Part shown: positions 42,896-52,223 of the stretch, piece by piece | Layout: each line of letters starts with the position of its first letter | How positions within the stretch are numbered: the stretch's first letter is position 1 | DNA from: an uncultured Flavobacteriales bacterium | Lineage (GTDB): Bacteria; Bacteroidota; Bacteroidia; Flavobacteriales_D; Sanyastnellaceae | DNA: 64,000 nucleotides | Direction: 5' to 3' | NCBI GenBank assembly: GCA_938074325.1 | Contig: CALJFZ010000017.1 | Coordinates: forward strand, 117,219-181,218 | The notes under the pieces: model-generated | Databases searched by the model: none | Told to the model about the DNA's origin: nothing | What the model saw: only the letters and a program-made list of their open reading frames with translations | Position numbers and translations under genes: made by a program

Positions 42896-43631
42896 AGCGT
42901 TTGGACAGGTATTTTCCTGTGAGCCAGAAGGGGTGAATGGCTTTTCGCCATCCCCGTAAGGTTTTCCGCTTGAACCGCCACTCCTCCGCATACAAACCCG
43001 CATCGAACTTTCGGGATAAGCCCCCGGAAGCGGCCACCGCCCAGGTTTCATCCTGGACCCGAGCGGGCTCGTGCTTTGACCACAAGGTGAGGTGCAAGGC
43101 GTAATCTGCCAAAACGCGCAAGGAAGCGTCAAATCGGTGGGCTTGGATCAAGGTTCGAGCGTACAGTACGCCTTGGTGGTGGGTGGTGTTTCGCCAGATC
43201 ATGCTCTCGTCCCACCGTGCAGGATAATGCGCTGGTACTCCGACTTCCCGGTCTTCACTAGTCTGAACGCCAAATACATGAATGCCCGGTTGTTCGTCTT
43301 CTGATTCTGCAGTTTGCGTTTCGAGGAACCGTTGCCAAGCGGCCTGCACGGGCAAGTCCCCGGCGCCGGCGAACCAAATCCAATCTCCACTCGCACATTC
43401 CTTGCCGTAGTTCATTGCATCGTACACGCCTCCGTCCGTTGCCGAGCGCATATGGGCAATGCGGTGTTGCTCATCCAACAGCCATTCTTTGGTTGCGGCA
43501 CACCCGCCTCCGTCAATTACGATGAGCTCGATGCGCTCCTCATCGATGTTCCACAAGGCCTCTGCGGTGGCTTTGAGTCCGTTGAGGTTGGACTTGGTCG
43601 GAATGACCACGCTGATAATGGGAGATGCCAC
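42888..43631 (-). CDS. Family 2 glycosyltransferase (WcaA/colanic-type)
   Basis: About 247-aa soluble GT-A enzyme: ISVVIPTKSNLNGL near the start, the nucleotide site VIDGGGCAATKEWL, RSATDGGVYDAMNYG (about 75-89), GDWIWFAGAGD, and an acceptor-side HHQGVLY. These match the short GT2 enzymes that read xDxGxYDAMNKG, common in polysaccharide clusters. I chose the GTG at 43631, 10 bp after ftsE; a GTG at 43685 would add 18 residues overlapping ftsE. Two-membered overlap with the convergent GT4 gene at its 3' end (8 bp). Confidence 0.85.
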   Translation of the reverse strand: MASPIISVVIPTKSNLNGLKATAEALWNIDEERIELIVIDGGGCAATKEWLLDEQHRIAHMRSATDGGVYDAMNYGKECASGDWIWFAGAGDLPVQAAWQRFLETQTAESEDEQPGIHVFGVQTSEDREVGVPAHYPARWDESMIWRNTTHHQGVLYARTLIQAHRFDASLRVLADYALHLTLWSKHEPARVQDETWAVAASGGLSRKFDAGLYAEEWRFKRKTLRGWRKAIHPFWLTGKYLSKRFS

Positions 43632-43641
43632 GGAGTTCAAA

Positions 43642-44328
43642 TCAAGCGGTATGGGCGGTGGCTTCGTGAATGCCCCCTCCTTCACAATGAAGCACGCGAC
43701 CAGGGTAGGTCTTCAGTGCTCCGTGGTCGTGGGTCGCCATGATGACGCTTCGGTCATTGCGTACCAAATCGTGCAGGAGCTGCAAGATTCCATCGGTTGT
43801 TTCAGGATCGAGGTTCCCGGTCGGTTCGTCGGCTACGATGAGGGGAGGTTCATTCAGCAGGGCCCGAGCAATGGCGAGGCGCTGTTGTTCTCCCCCGGAA
43901 AGGGCGTGTGGCATTTTATAGCCTTTGGTGCCCAAACCGACCGCTTCGAGGCAGGCTTGGATGCGGTTGTCCCGTGTTGCGCCTTTGCTCCAGCCTGTTG
44001 CTTGCAGCACAAAATCGAGGTTGTCGTGGGCACTGCGGTCTGGAAGCAGTGCAAAATCTTGGAACACGATGCCCAAATCCCGTCGGAGTTCGTGGACGTT
44101 TTTGCGGTGCGTTTTGGTCAAGTCGTGCCCGCAAACTTCGCCGATGCCACTGGTGAGGGGCAGGTCGCCGTAAAGGCATCGAAGCAAGGAGCTCTTGCCC
44201 GAACCGGTCTTTCCGATGAGGTAAACCAATTCGCCCGGTTTCACAGTCAAGTTGACCGATTGCAACACCATGTGCTCCTCCTGGGAGATGCATCCGTTTT
44301 CGATGCGAATCAGCGGTGAAGTGTTCAT
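43642..44328 (-). CDS. ftsE: Cell division ATP-binding protein FtsE-like
   Basis: 228-aa ABC ATPase of the FtsE/LolD type, which with FtsX controls peptidoglycan hydrolases at the septum. Walker A GKTGSGKSS (about 38-46), Q-loop IVFQDFALLPDRSAHDN, signature ALSGGEQQRLAIA, Walker B LIVADEPTGNLD and MATHDHGAL H-loop. DRSAHDN after the Q-loop is a common FtsE mark. The ATG at 44328 overlaps the M16 gene stop (ATGA); a second ATG two codons upstream is also open. ftsX is not in the window, so function is inferred from similarity only. Confidence 0.85.
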   Translation of the reverse strand: MNTSPLIRIENGCISQEEHMVLQSVNLTVKPGELVYLIGKTGSGKSSLLRCLYGDLPLTSGIGEVCGHDLTKTHRKNVHELRRDLGIVFQDFALLPDRSAHDNLDFVLQATGWSKGATRDNRIQACLEAVGLGTKGYKMPHALSGGEQQRLAIARALLNEPPLIVADEPTGNLDPETTDGILQLLHDLVRNDRSVIMATHDHGALKTYPGRVLHCEGGGIHEATAHTA

Positions 44329-46298
44329 TCCCATTCGAATTGCTTTTTGTCTACCCGAGCGCCGGGTTGGACCGTTTCAATGGAGAATTCCATGTTTTGG
44401 TTGTTGCTGCGTTGAACGATGCGCGTGGGGAAGGAAAATCCTTCAAACGCACGGTAGTCCTCGTAGCTCGTCTTGATGGTCACCGGTCCGGTAGGGCCCG
44501 TGCGTACCTCTACTCGACGAACCAATAGGTGAGATTCCGAATCGAAAAAATAGCTCGCCACAAGGTCGCCCTGCCGGTAGGTTTCGATGACATATTGGGT
44601 TGAACCTGACGCGTTGGAAGAACCAACCAATTCCACCTCAAGGCCTCGCAATTCCGCTGCAAGCAGAGGCATGGCATACATGCCTTCTTCGTACCGCTGG
44701 TACTCGGCTTCGGTCATTGCGCGGCGTTTGCCCATCTGCTTCGAGATGCCTTCGTTGGGCCGGACCAGTTGCTCCATCATGATTTGGCCTTCCACAGAAA
44801 TGGTGGTGCGATGGCCCACCCCGAAGGAAGATTCGGACTCGACGTCCATGACCATGCCACCGCCAGCGGTCATGGTGCCCATTTGTCGGCAGGATTTGAG
44901 GCCTTCCAAAGCTGCAACTCCGCCGATCGCCTCGTAATGAGCTGCAAAGACCTCGGAGGGGGTCATCCCTGCTGGAGCCGGACCGTAAGCACTGAGCGGT
45001 TGAAGATTCTGGTCGAAGAAGGCCATGCTTTCGGAATCGATCCAATCGCTCATCAAGGATGCGGCATCTTCAGCGGGTCCAACCAAGATGACGTGCATTT
45101 GGTCGGGGCGGAGGTAGTTAATCCCCACGCGTTGCACATCATTGGCGCGAATGGCACCGAGCACGTTGTGCAAATCACCCTTCGCAGCGGCTGCAAAAAC
45201 GCTTGGCTCTGTCATGAGCAAGCCAAGGGCGCCGTCAGGACGTGCCATCGCATGGGTGTAGTCCGTCTCCGCTGCACTTCGCAGCGCATTGAGCACGGAA
45301 TCTGTCAAGGCTTCGCGGCTGGCGTCCCGCATGGCCTGCCTCAGTTCTTCGACATTGGTTTTGAAATCTTTTGTCCCTCCGTTCCAATTTGAGACCAAGC
45401 TGCTGGCGAGCGGATCAAGGTGCAGCAATAGGTTCGCATTTGTGGTTGATTCCAAATGGCGCACGAGCAGGCGTGTTGCCAATGCATCGGGATGGGTTGG
45501 TTTCAGCCGGATGGAGAAGGCAGCAGAGCCGAAGAGCGGTTCGGATTCGTTCAACACGATCGCCGCGGATAGTTGTCGTGGCCGCGATGGTACGGGCAAT
45601 GCGGCTTTTTGTACTTCGCGCTTTTCCCAGTTGGTCAGTACCTCCGTCATCAAGGCCGGACGGGGTGTGTTCGGTGGAGCTGCAATGGCCAAGGTGCAAT
45701 TCGAGGGCAACCAGTAGGCCTTTCTGAAAGATGCAATGTCTTCTGCTGAAATCGCTTGGAGCGATTCGGTTGTGGTTGCTTCGCCGTAGATGTGACGGCT
45801 GCTAAAAATCGCGTGGGCCGTGGCACGCTGGCGCAGGCGGTTGGGTTCATGTTCGATGGTATCCCAATCCGAGATCCATTGGGTTCGAACGGATTCCCAC
45901 TGAGAAGCGGGTGTTCCTTCGAAGATGCCTTGTAGCAGCGCCGTTGACCAATCCGCCCAATCTTCAGCATTGCCATGGGCAAGGAAGCCGAACGGCGTGA
46001 TTTGCCATGTCAAGTCCCAGCCAGTTCCTACGGTATCGGCTTTCCACTGTGCATCAAGGCACTGCGCCCAAGCTTCCCGTGTTCCCGTTTTGTCCAGCTC
46101 GAGTCCTGGCTTAAACGTCCATTGCATGGCAAGGGCTGCGCCTTCAAAGGCATCCGACTCGAGGTGAACCATCCGGAGGCCGTTGGCCAGCGTTTGCTCA
46201 TCGACCGACACCTCTTGCGATAAACCGCCAGCGGCGGATGTGGCCATCCAGCCGAAGAAGATGACGGTGCGAAGAGGACGGAAAAAATCTGGAGCCAT
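44325..46298 (-). CDS. M16-family peptidase-like protein lacking the zinc motif, with LolA-like tail
   Basis: 657-aa exported protein with an N-terminal signal peptide (about 1-27). About 30-440 follows the M16 (insulinase/processing peptidase) layout: TLANGLRMVHLES at the start and KAYWLPSNCTLAIAAP near residue 190. However, the position of the HxxEH zinc motif reads TREAWAQCLD, with no histidine pair, so it should not be an active metallopeptidase. From about 465 to the end it resembles LolA/DUF4292-type outer-membrane lipoprotein sorting folds (HYEAIGGVAALEGL, then FFDSESHLLVRRVE). The ATG at 46298 gives the signal peptide; a TTG 45 bases upstream is less likely. First of a leftward unit with ftsE and a GT2. 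Confidence 0.82.
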   Translation of the reverse strand: MAPDFFRPLRTVIFFGWMATSAAGGLSQEVSVDEQTLANGLRMVHLESDAFEGAALAMQWTFKPGLELDKTGTREAWAQCLDAQWKADTVGTGWDLTWQITPFGFLAHGNAEDWADWSTALLQGIFEGTPASQWESVRTQWISDWDTIEHEPNRLRQRATAHAIFSSRHIYGEATTTESLQAISAEDIASFRKAYWLPSNCTLAIAAPPNTPRPALMTEVLTNWEKREVQKAALPVPSRPRQLSAAIVLNESEPLFGSAAFSIRLKPTHPDALATRLLVRHLESTTNANLLLHLDPLASSLVSNWNGGTKDFKTNVEELRQAMRDASREALTDSVLNALRSAAETDYTHAMARPDGALGLLMTEPSVFAAAAKGDLHNVLGAIRANDVQRVGINYLRPDQMHVILVGPAEDAASLMSDWIDSESMAFFDQNLQPLSAYGPAPAGMTPSEVFAAHYEAIGGVAALEGLKSCRQMGTMTAGGGMVMDVESESSFGVGHRTTISVEGQIMMEQLVRPNEGISKQMGKRRAMTEAEYQRYEEGMYAMPLLAAELRGLEVELVGSSNASGSTQYVIETYRQGDLVASYFFDSESHLLVRRVEVRTGPTGPVTIKTSYEDYRAFEGFSFPTRIVQRSNNQNMEFSIETVQPGARVDKKQFEWE

Positions 46299-46362
46299 AG
46301 GAGGACGAATGGATTCGGAATCTGCTTCGAAGATAAGGGTCAACGAGTGGAAGGAGACGCCC

Positions 46363-46370
46363 TATATTCG
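46363..46370 (+). promoter_or_regulatory. -7-like box before hutH
   Basis: TATATTCG (TTCG variant) then AGGA and the GTG at 46375. The 4-base gap matches several other operon heads and supports this GTG as the hutH start. Confidence 0.38.
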
Positions 46371-46374
46371 AGGA

Positions 46375-47889
46375 GTGAAACCATTGGAAATAACCAACGA
46401 GCATTGGGGCATTGAACAGGTTTGGAAATCGGTCCAAAACACACCCCAGCTCACCCTATCGAAGGACGTAGCCCATGCGGTTGCGCAATGCCGAGCGTTC
46501 CTCGAGAGCAAATTGACCGGCGATAACGGACCCGCCATTTACGGGGTGAATACGGGATTTGGGGACTTGGCGCACACCCGCGTCGGTTCAGATGAATTGA
46601 GTGCCCTCCAACGGAACTTGTTGGTCTCCCATGCCTGCGGTGTGGGAGAGGTTGTGCCTACTGAAGTGGTGCGCGCCATGGTTCTGCTCAAAATCAAAGC
46701 CTTAGGCAAAGGCCATAGCGGTGTCCGGCTGGAAACCGTTGAACGGTTGATGGCCCATTGGAACGCCAACCTCTTGCCCGTGGTGCCCTCTCAAGGATCC
46801 CTCGGTGCGAGCGGTGATTTAGCGCCCTTGAGCCATATGGTCTTGCCGTTGATCGGTGAAGGCGAAGTGCACGTAGAAGGCATTCCTGTTCCATCGCACG
46901 AAGTGCTGCAGGCCAAAGGCTGGACCCCCCTGCAACTGGGGGCCAAAGAGGGGTTGGCCTTGATCAATGGAACGCAATTGATGTTGGCTTACGGCGTCAT
47001 GGCCATGGAGCGATTAGAACGCATTGCGGATTGGGCAGATGCGCTTTGTGCGTGGTCGTTGGAGGCTTGGCACGGCCGCATCGAACCGTTCGACGTGGAC
47101 ATCCACAACCTGCGCAATCAATCCAATGCTGCGTTGGTGGCGTCCAACGTGACCGATTGGCTGAAGGAGAGTCAATGGCAACAAACGCCCCGGGAGCAGG
47201 TGCAGGATCCGTATTCCTTCCGATGCGCCCCACAGGTGCACGGCGCGAGCCGGAACACCCTGGCGTTTGCGCGGACGGTGCTTGAGAACGAGATCAATGC
47301 CGTTACCGATAATCCCCTGATTTTCCCGGAGAAGGACAAAGTGCTTTCCGGTGGAAATTTTCACGGTCAGCCGTTGGCATTGCAATTGGAGGCGCTGGCT
47401 TTGGCGGCGGCAGAATGGGGCAGCATTTCAGAACGAAGAACCTTTAAGTTGCTCTCCGGGCGACAGGGACTTCCGGCCTTCCTCGTTGCCAACCCCGGAT
47501 TGAACAGCGGATTCATGATTCCACAGTACACAGCGGCATCGCTTGTTTCACAGAACAAACAATTGTGCGCGCCCAATGTCGTGGACACCATCGACAGCAG
47601 CAACGGGCAAGAAGACCACGTGAGCATGGGGGCCAATGCAGCGCTGAAACTCTGGAAAGTGCTGGACAATGTCGAGCAAGTGCTGGCCATCGAATGCCTC
47701 TCGGCGGCACAGGCCTGCGACCTGCGCGGGACGAAGGGGATGGCGCCGGCTTTGGAGGGATTGCAGCGATCGCTGCGACGTGAAGTTCCATTTCTGAGTC
47801 AGGATGCGTACATGCACCCGCATCTGCTTGCTGCCAAAGCGTGGATGTTTTCACGCGAATTGTCAAATGATGGCCATTCTGCGGGCTGA
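46375..47889 (+). CDS. hutH: Histidine ammonia-lyase
   Basis: Removes ammonia from histidine to give urocanate. The MIO cofactor forms from Ala-Ser-Gly in GSLGASGDLAPLSHM (145-147 from this start, as in known HutH). Further marks are YGVNTGFG (about 56-63), NGTQLM, FRCAPQVHGASR (about 280) and SSNGQEDHVSMG. With the GTG at 46375 the protein is 504 aa, the family's usual length. An ATG at 46309, with an AGGAGG just upstream, would add 22 residues overlapping the divergent M16 gene's 5' region. No other hut genes are in the window. Confidence 0.92.
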   Translation: MKPLEITNEHWGIEQVWKSVQNTPQLTLSKDVAHAVAQCRAFLESKLTGDNGPAIYGVNTGFGDLAHTRVGSDELSALQRNLLVSHACGVGEVVPTEVVRAMVLLKIKALGKGHSGVRLETVERLMAHWNANLLPVVPSQGSLGASGDLAPLSHMVLPLIGEGEVHVEGIPVPSHEVLQAKGWTPLQLGAKEGLALINGTQLMLAYGVMAMERLERIADWADALCAWSLEAWHGRIEPFDVDIHNLRNQSNAALVASNVTDWLKESQWQQTPREQVQDPYSFRCAPQVHGASRNTLAFARTVLENEINAVTDNPLIFPEKDKVLSGGNFHGQPLALQLEALALAAAEWGSISERRTFKLLSGRQGLPAFLVANPGLNSGFMIPQYTAASLVSQNKQLCAPNVVDTIDSSNGQEDHVSMGANAALKLWKVLDNVEQVLAIECLSAAQACDLRGTKGMAPALEGLQRSLRREVPFLSQDAYMHPHLLAAKAWMFSRELSNDGHSAG

Positions 47890-47897
47890 GCCCGAAG

Positions 47898-47905
47898 TAT
47901 CTTGC
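47898..47905 (+). promoter_or_regulatory. Weak -7-like sequence before the MacB-type ATPase
   Basis: TATCTTGC followed by AGCT and GTG. It has the 4-base spacing but the box departs from TAnnTTTG at two places; the gene may instead be transcribed from hutH. Confidence 0.2.
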
Positions 47906-47909
47906 AGCT

Positions 47910-48575
47910 GTGATTGAACTGAAGGCCATCCGAAAGGCCTACCAAACCGGTAGCCAAACGTTGACGGTGCTGAAAGGCATCGATTGCTCGATTCGGTCCG
48001 GGGAATTGGTGGCCATCATGGGATCCAGTGGCTCGGGCAAGTCGACCATGCTTAACGTCTTGGGGTTGCTCGATGATTTCGACGAAGGGTCGTACCATTT
48101 GAACGGTCAAAGCATGCAGGGCCTCAGCGAAAAGGCTGCGGCGCGCTACCGCAGCGATTTCCTGGGGTTTGTATTCCAGAGTTTCAACTTAATTAGCTAC
48201 AAAACCGCCCTTGAAAATGTGGCCCTTCCGCTTTACTACCAGGGCGTGCCGCGGAAAGAACGGCAAGCCAAGGCGTTGGCTTATTTGGAAAAAGTGGGAT
48301 TGGCAGACTGGGCCGAGCATTTGCCCAATCAAATGAGCGGCGGGCAAAAGCAACGTGTAGCCATCGCACGTGCCCTGATTGCCAGCCCCAAAGTCATCCT
48401 GGCCGACGAGCCGACCGGTGCCCTTGATTCGGTGACATCGGACGAAGTCATGGCCTTGCTGAAAGAGATCAACAAGGAGGGCATCACCATCGTTGTGGTC
48501 ACCCACGAAAATGAAATAGCCGAGCAGTGCGATCGCGTCATTCGTTTGAAAGACGGTCGCATCGAAGGCGCCTGA
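47910..48575 (+). CDS. ABC transporter ATP-binding protein (MacB/LolD type)
   Basis: 221-aa ATPase of the MacB/LolD/FtsE group. Walker A GSSGSGKST (about 39-47), Q-loop FVFQSFNLISYKTALEN, signature QMSGGQKQRVAIA, Walker B VILADEPTGALDS and H-loop VVTHENEIA. With the next three genes it forms a complete MacAB-like tripartite unit, except that the outer-membrane channel is missing from the window. The start is GTG at 47910 (MIELKAIRKAY), 20 bp after hutH. Confidence 0.92.
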   Translation: MIELKAIRKAYQTGSQTLTVLKGIDCSIRSGELVAIMGSSGSGKSTMLNVLGLLDDFDEGSYHLNGQSMQGLSEKAAARYRSDFLGFVFQSFNLISYKTALENVALPLYYQGVPRKERQAKALAYLEKVGLADWAEHLPNQMSGGQKQRVAIARALIASPKVILADEPTGALDSVTSDEVMALLKEINKEGITIVVVTHENEIAEQCDRVIRLKDGRIEGA

Positions 48576-48580
48576 AGGAG

Positions 48581-49819
48581 ATGTGGGACCGGGATACGTG
48601 GCTGGAGATATTTCACACCGTGCTGAGCAATCCGCTCCGCACCGGGCTCACGGGACTCAGCATCGCGCTGGGGATTTTCATACTTGTGGTTATGCAGGGA
48701 CTGGGTTCGGGATTGGAGACCGGGGTGAAGCAAACCTTTGGCGACGATGCCGCCAACATCATGCAGGTACGAACCGGCAATGCGCAACTCGCGTTTCGGG
48801 GTAGGAAGCCCAACCGAAGGGTGGAGTTGCATAACGCCGATGAGCAGGCCATGCAGGACCAGTTGGACACCGTCCCAGCGTGGAGCAGATTGGTGTACCG
48901 ATGGGGGTCCACGGTGCGCTTCAACAACGAACAAGGTTCCTACGGCGTACGCGGTGTGGATCCCGACCAACAGGAAATCGGACAGGTCAACTTGACGGCA
49001 GGACGGTTTGTAAGCGAGCGCGACATCGATCAACAGCGTAAAGTGGCGGTCATTGGCGGCCAAGTGCTCGAGGATCTGTGGCCGCGGGGAACCCAACCTG
49101 AGGATGCAGTCGGTTCATTGATCCAGGTGCGGGGCATTCAATTTGCGGTCGTAGGCACGTTCAATCAAACCGGTTCGCGCTGGGAAAACCGGAGCGTATA
49201 CGTCCCATTTAGCACAGCGCAAAAGCTGTTTTCGAACAGCGATGTGGTCAGCCGAGTGGCCATCGGTACGGGCGATGCATCCATCGATCATACCCGCGAA
49301 ACCACGGCCTCTTTGACCTCCTGGTTGAAGGATCGCTTGGTCGTCCATCCGGATGATGCGGAAGGCGTGTGGGTGGACAATCGAAACGAAGAGGCCGAGA
49401 TGTTCCGTCAAATTTTCGGTGGCATCCGATTGTTTGTCTGGTTTGTGGGAATGATGACCTTGCTCGCCGGTGCCATGGGCGTGGCCAACATCATGGCCAT
49501 TGTAGTGCGCGAGCGCACAAAGGAAATTGGTGTGCGCAAGGCGCTGGGCGCCACGAGCGGCAGCATCGTTTCCCAAATTGTCCAAGAAGCAGTCTTCTTG
49601 ATGCTGATTTCAGGATGCGTTGGTCTGTTGGCCGGAACGTGGTTGTTGCAAGGCATCGCCCCCTTTGTGGACCACGACTTTTTCAGCAATCCGCGGGTTG
49701 ACTTCCGTTCAGCCTTGTTGGCCTTGGGGGTGCTCATATTTGTTGGGGTGATCAGTGCCATTGGCCCCGCCTTGCGCGCCGTATCCATCCGTCCAGTAGA
49801 AGCTTTGCGCGATGAATAA
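48581..49819 (+). CDS. MacB-like ABC transporter permease, first copy
   Basis: 412-aa permease: one transmembrane helix near residues 20-42 (TGLSIALGIFILVVMQGLGSG-like), a large periplasmic MacB_PCD domain (about 45-270) and three C-terminal helices. The FtsX-type signature RERTKEIGVRKALGAT is near residue 310-325, and the tail reads ALRAVSIRPVEALRDE. Members carry no substrate pore; they drive periplasmic mechanotransmission to a membrane-fusion protein. The ATG at 48581 is 5 bp after the ATPase. Its last eight bases overlap the next permease. Confidence 0.92.
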   Translation: MWDRDTWLEIFHTVLSNPLRTGLTGLSIALGIFILVVMQGLGSGLETGVKQTFGDDAANIMQVRTGNAQLAFRGRKPNRRVELHNADEQAMQDQLDTVPAWSRLVYRWGSTVRFNNEQGSYGVRGVDPDQQEIGQVNLTAGRFVSERDIDQQRKVAVIGGQVLEDLWPRGTQPEDAVGSLIQVRGIQFAVVGTFNQTGSRWENRSVYVPFSTAQKLFSNSDVVSRVAIGTGDASIDHTRETTASLTSWLKDRLVVHPDDAEGVWVDNRNEEAEMFRQIFGGIRLFVWFVGMMTLLAGAMGVANIMAIVVRERTKEIGVRKALGATSGSIVSQIVQEAVFLMLISGCVGLLAGTWLLQGIAPFVDHDFFSNPRVDFRSALLALGVLIFVGVISAIGPALRAVSIRPVEALRDE

Positions 49820-51113
49820 GCTGAAGCAATCCAATAGACGCGGTTGGCGCCCAGATTGGGATGGATTCTTGGAGATGATCCAAGTGCTGCTTCAGAAGCC
49901 GGTGCGCACGGCCTTGAGTGGGTTGGGCGTGGGTTGGGGGTTGTTCATGATCATCATTACCATTGGCTCGGCCAATGGGTTGCAGAATGGAGTGTCTCAG
50001 GACCTCGGTGACATGGCGAAAAACAGCATGTTCATGTGGACCCAAAGCACGAGCATGGCCTACAAAGGCTTCCAGCGCGGTCGCCCCATCGATTTGACCA
50101 TCTCGGATGTCGAATACCTCGCGGCAAACAGCCAAATCTTGGAAGCCGTGGCCCCTCAAAACCAATTGGGAGGATGGCAGGGTTCGAACAACGTTACGCG
50201 TGGTTTGAAGACCGGGGCATTTACCGTGTTTGGTGAATACCCCGAACAGCAGCTCATCGAAGCCCGACCGCTTTTGACCGGCCGGCACATCAACAGCCGC
50301 GACATCCAAGACAAGCGCAAAATTGCGGTCATCGGCGAACGCGTCCGTGACATCCTCTTCGCTGCGGATGAGGAGGCCATCGGTGGTTCCATTCGCATCA
50401 ACGGCGTCAACTTCACCGTCGTGGGCGTGTTCACGTCCATGCGTTCAGGCGAAGACGCCGAAGAAGATTTACAGAGCATCCGGATTCCGTTCACGGCGTT
50501 TAATCAAGCATTCCACATGGGCGATGACGTCGGGTGGTTGTGTTTGTTGTTCGACGAGACCGTCAATGCGGATTCTGCAGCTGCGGAAATCATGTCCGTT
50601 CTCAAGGCACGGCTTTCCATTCACCCCGATGACAACCGGGCGTTTGGCCATTGGACCGTGGCCCGCGAGTTTGAAGAAATCCAATCGGTGTTCAGCGCCA
50701 TTCGGTGGGTGAGTTTCGTGTTCGGGGGGTTGGCGCTGTTGGCGGGCATCATCGGCATCATGAACATCATGCTCATCACCGTCCGGGAGCGCACCAATGA
50801 ATTGGGGGTCCGGCGCGCCTTGGGCGCTACGCCAGGAGTGGTGGTTCGCCAAATCATGGGGGAGACCCTCGTGCTAACGGTGCTCTTCGGGTTGATGGGA
50901 GCCATCTTGGGAGTGGCTACCATTGAGGGGATTGACGCGTTGTTGGAATCCATGCCCGATATGCAGGGGGGAAGTTTCCGCAATCCTGAAGTATCGATTG
51001 ACATCGTTTTGCAATCTTTGCTGACCATGGTGGTCATGGGCGGTCTAGCGGGAATTCTTCCTGCCTTCCGCGCCGTATCCATCCGCCCTGTTGAGGCCAT
51101 TCGAACTGAATAA
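49812..51113 (+). CDS. MacB-like ABC transporter permease, second copy
   Basis: 433-aa paralogue of the preceding permease with the same architecture: first helix near residues 33-55 (GWGLFMIIITIGSANGL), MacB_PCD domain, then three helices with RERTNELGVRRALGATPGVV and a tail AFRAVSIRPVEAIRTE. The two share short motifs but are clearly diverged, suggesting an obligate heterodimer rather than a recent duplication. The ATG at 49812 overlaps the first permease by 8 bp; the membrane-fusion gene follows 2 bp later. Confidence 0.92.
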   Translation: MNKLKQSNRRGWRPDWDGFLEMIQVLLQKPVRTALSGLGVGWGLFMIIITIGSANGLQNGVSQDLGDMAKNSMFMWTQSTSMAYKGFQRGRPIDLTISDVEYLAANSQILEAVAPQNQLGGWQGSNNVTRGLKTGAFTVFGEYPEQQLIEARPLLTGRHINSRDIQDKRKIAVIGERVRDILFAADEEAIGGSIRINGVNFTVVGVFTSMRSGEDAEEDLQSIRIPFTAFNQAFHMGDDVGWLCLLFDETVNADSAAAEIMSVLKARLSIHPDDNRAFGHWTVAREFEEIQSVFSAIRWVSFVFGGLALLAGIIGIMNIMLITVRERTNELGVRRALGATPGVVVRQIMGETLVLTVLFGLMGAILGVATIEGIDALLESMPDMQGGSFRNPEVSIDIVLQSLLTMVVMGGLAGILPAFRAVSIRPVEAIRTE

Positions 51114-51115
51114 CC

Positions 51116-52216
51116 ATGAAAAAAGGACGTTTATACACCCTGATAGCCTTCATCATTTTGGTGTTGGCAGGCGCTGCTTACACGTTGAATCACTTGTACG
51201 AACAGGAGCAACAGGAGGAGGCATCGTACCGCACGGAGTCGCCATCTACTGGTGACATCGTCATCAAAACCGTCGCCGCGGGATCCATTCAACCCCGGCA
51301 GGAGATCCTCATCAAACCACAGATTTCGGGCATCGTTCGCCGGGTGCAAGTCGAAGCCGGTGAGTTGGTCGAGTCCGGCCAAGTGCTGGCAGAAGTCATG
51401 GTGGTTCCGGACATGGGAGCTTTGAGCAGTGCCGAAACCCGGCTGGAGCGCGCCCGCATCAGTTTGGAAGATGCGGAAACCAATGCTGAACGAAATCGCT
51501 TGCTCCTGGAGGACGGCATCATTGCGGCGGCAGATTTCCAGCGATTTGAGTTGGCACGCAAACAAGCGCAAGAGGAGTTTTACGCAGCTGAGGACAACCT
51601 GCGCATCATTCAGGACGGCGTTGCGGCACGAAGCGGTCGTACCTCCAACACATTGATTACCTCCACCATTCAAGGCATGGTGTTGGACGTTCCAGTGAAA
51701 AAGGGCAACAGCGTCATCGAGGCCAACAATTTCAATGAAGGCACGACCATTGCTACGGTCGCCGACATGCAAGACCTCATTTTTGTCGGAAAAATTGACG
51801 AGTCGGAGGTGGAAAAGCTCTCGGTGGGCATGGCGATTGAACTCACGGTTGGCGCTATTGAGGGGCTGGTGATCCCCGCGACCTTGGAATACATCAGCCC
51901 CAAAGGCATCGAGGAGGCAGGGGCCATTCAATTTGAAATCAAAGCTGCCGTGCAGCTGGCAGAAGATCAGTTCTTGCGTGCCGGCTATTCGGCCAATGCG
52001 AACGTGGTGCTGGCGGAGCGACGCGGGGCATTGGTGATGCCGGAAATGTTGGTTCAGTACGAGGCAGGCAGCACATTTGTTGAAGTGATGATCGGCGAAA
52101 ACCGATACGAACGCCGTGACGTTGAGCTTGGATTGTCAGACGGCATTACGGTGGAAATCCTCTCAGGTGCGACGGCGGACGACGCCATCAAGGTGTGGAA
52201 CCAGCCCCAGTATTGA
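51116..52216 (+). CDS. HlyD/MacA-family membrane fusion protein
   Basis: 366-aa periplasmic adaptor anchored by one N-terminal helix (about 5-24). After GSIQPRQEILIKPQISGIV it shows the lipoyl half-motifs (VQVEAGELVESGQVLAEV and the later MVLDVPVKKGNSV), a helical hairpin (about 100-165, Glu/Arg/Ala-rich) and a beta-barrel domain with VGMAIELTV. It would join the MacB-type permeases to an outer-membrane TolC-like channel, which is not encoded here. Substrates of MacAB systems include peptides, macrolides and lipids. The gene is last in its unit and converges on the SDR gene with a 7-bp gap. Confidence 0.92.
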   Translation: MKKGRLYTLIAFIILVLAGAAYTLNHLYEQEQQEEASYRTESPSTGDIVIKTVAAGSIQPRQEILIKPQISGIVRRVQVEAGELVESGQVLAEVMVVPDMGALSSAETRLERARISLEDAETNAERNRLLLEDGIIAAADFQRFELARKQAQEEFYAAEDNLRIIQDGVAARSGRTSNTLITSTIQGMVLDVPVKKGNSVIEANNFNEGTTIATVADMQDLIFVGKIDESEVEKLSVGMAIELTVGAIEGLVIPATLEYISPKGIEEAGAIQFEIKAAVQLAEDQFLRAGYSANANVVLAERRGALVMPEMLVQYEAGSTFVEVMIGENRYERRDVELGLSDGITVEILSGATADDAIKVWNQPQY

Positions 52217-52223
52217 GCCGGGC

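Noticed and set aside
48581..51113. Idea that the two MacB-like permeases are a recent duplication
   Set aside because: They share only the short family motifs (RERT-E-GVR-ALGAT and AVSIRPVEA); the periplasmic domains are strongly diverged.
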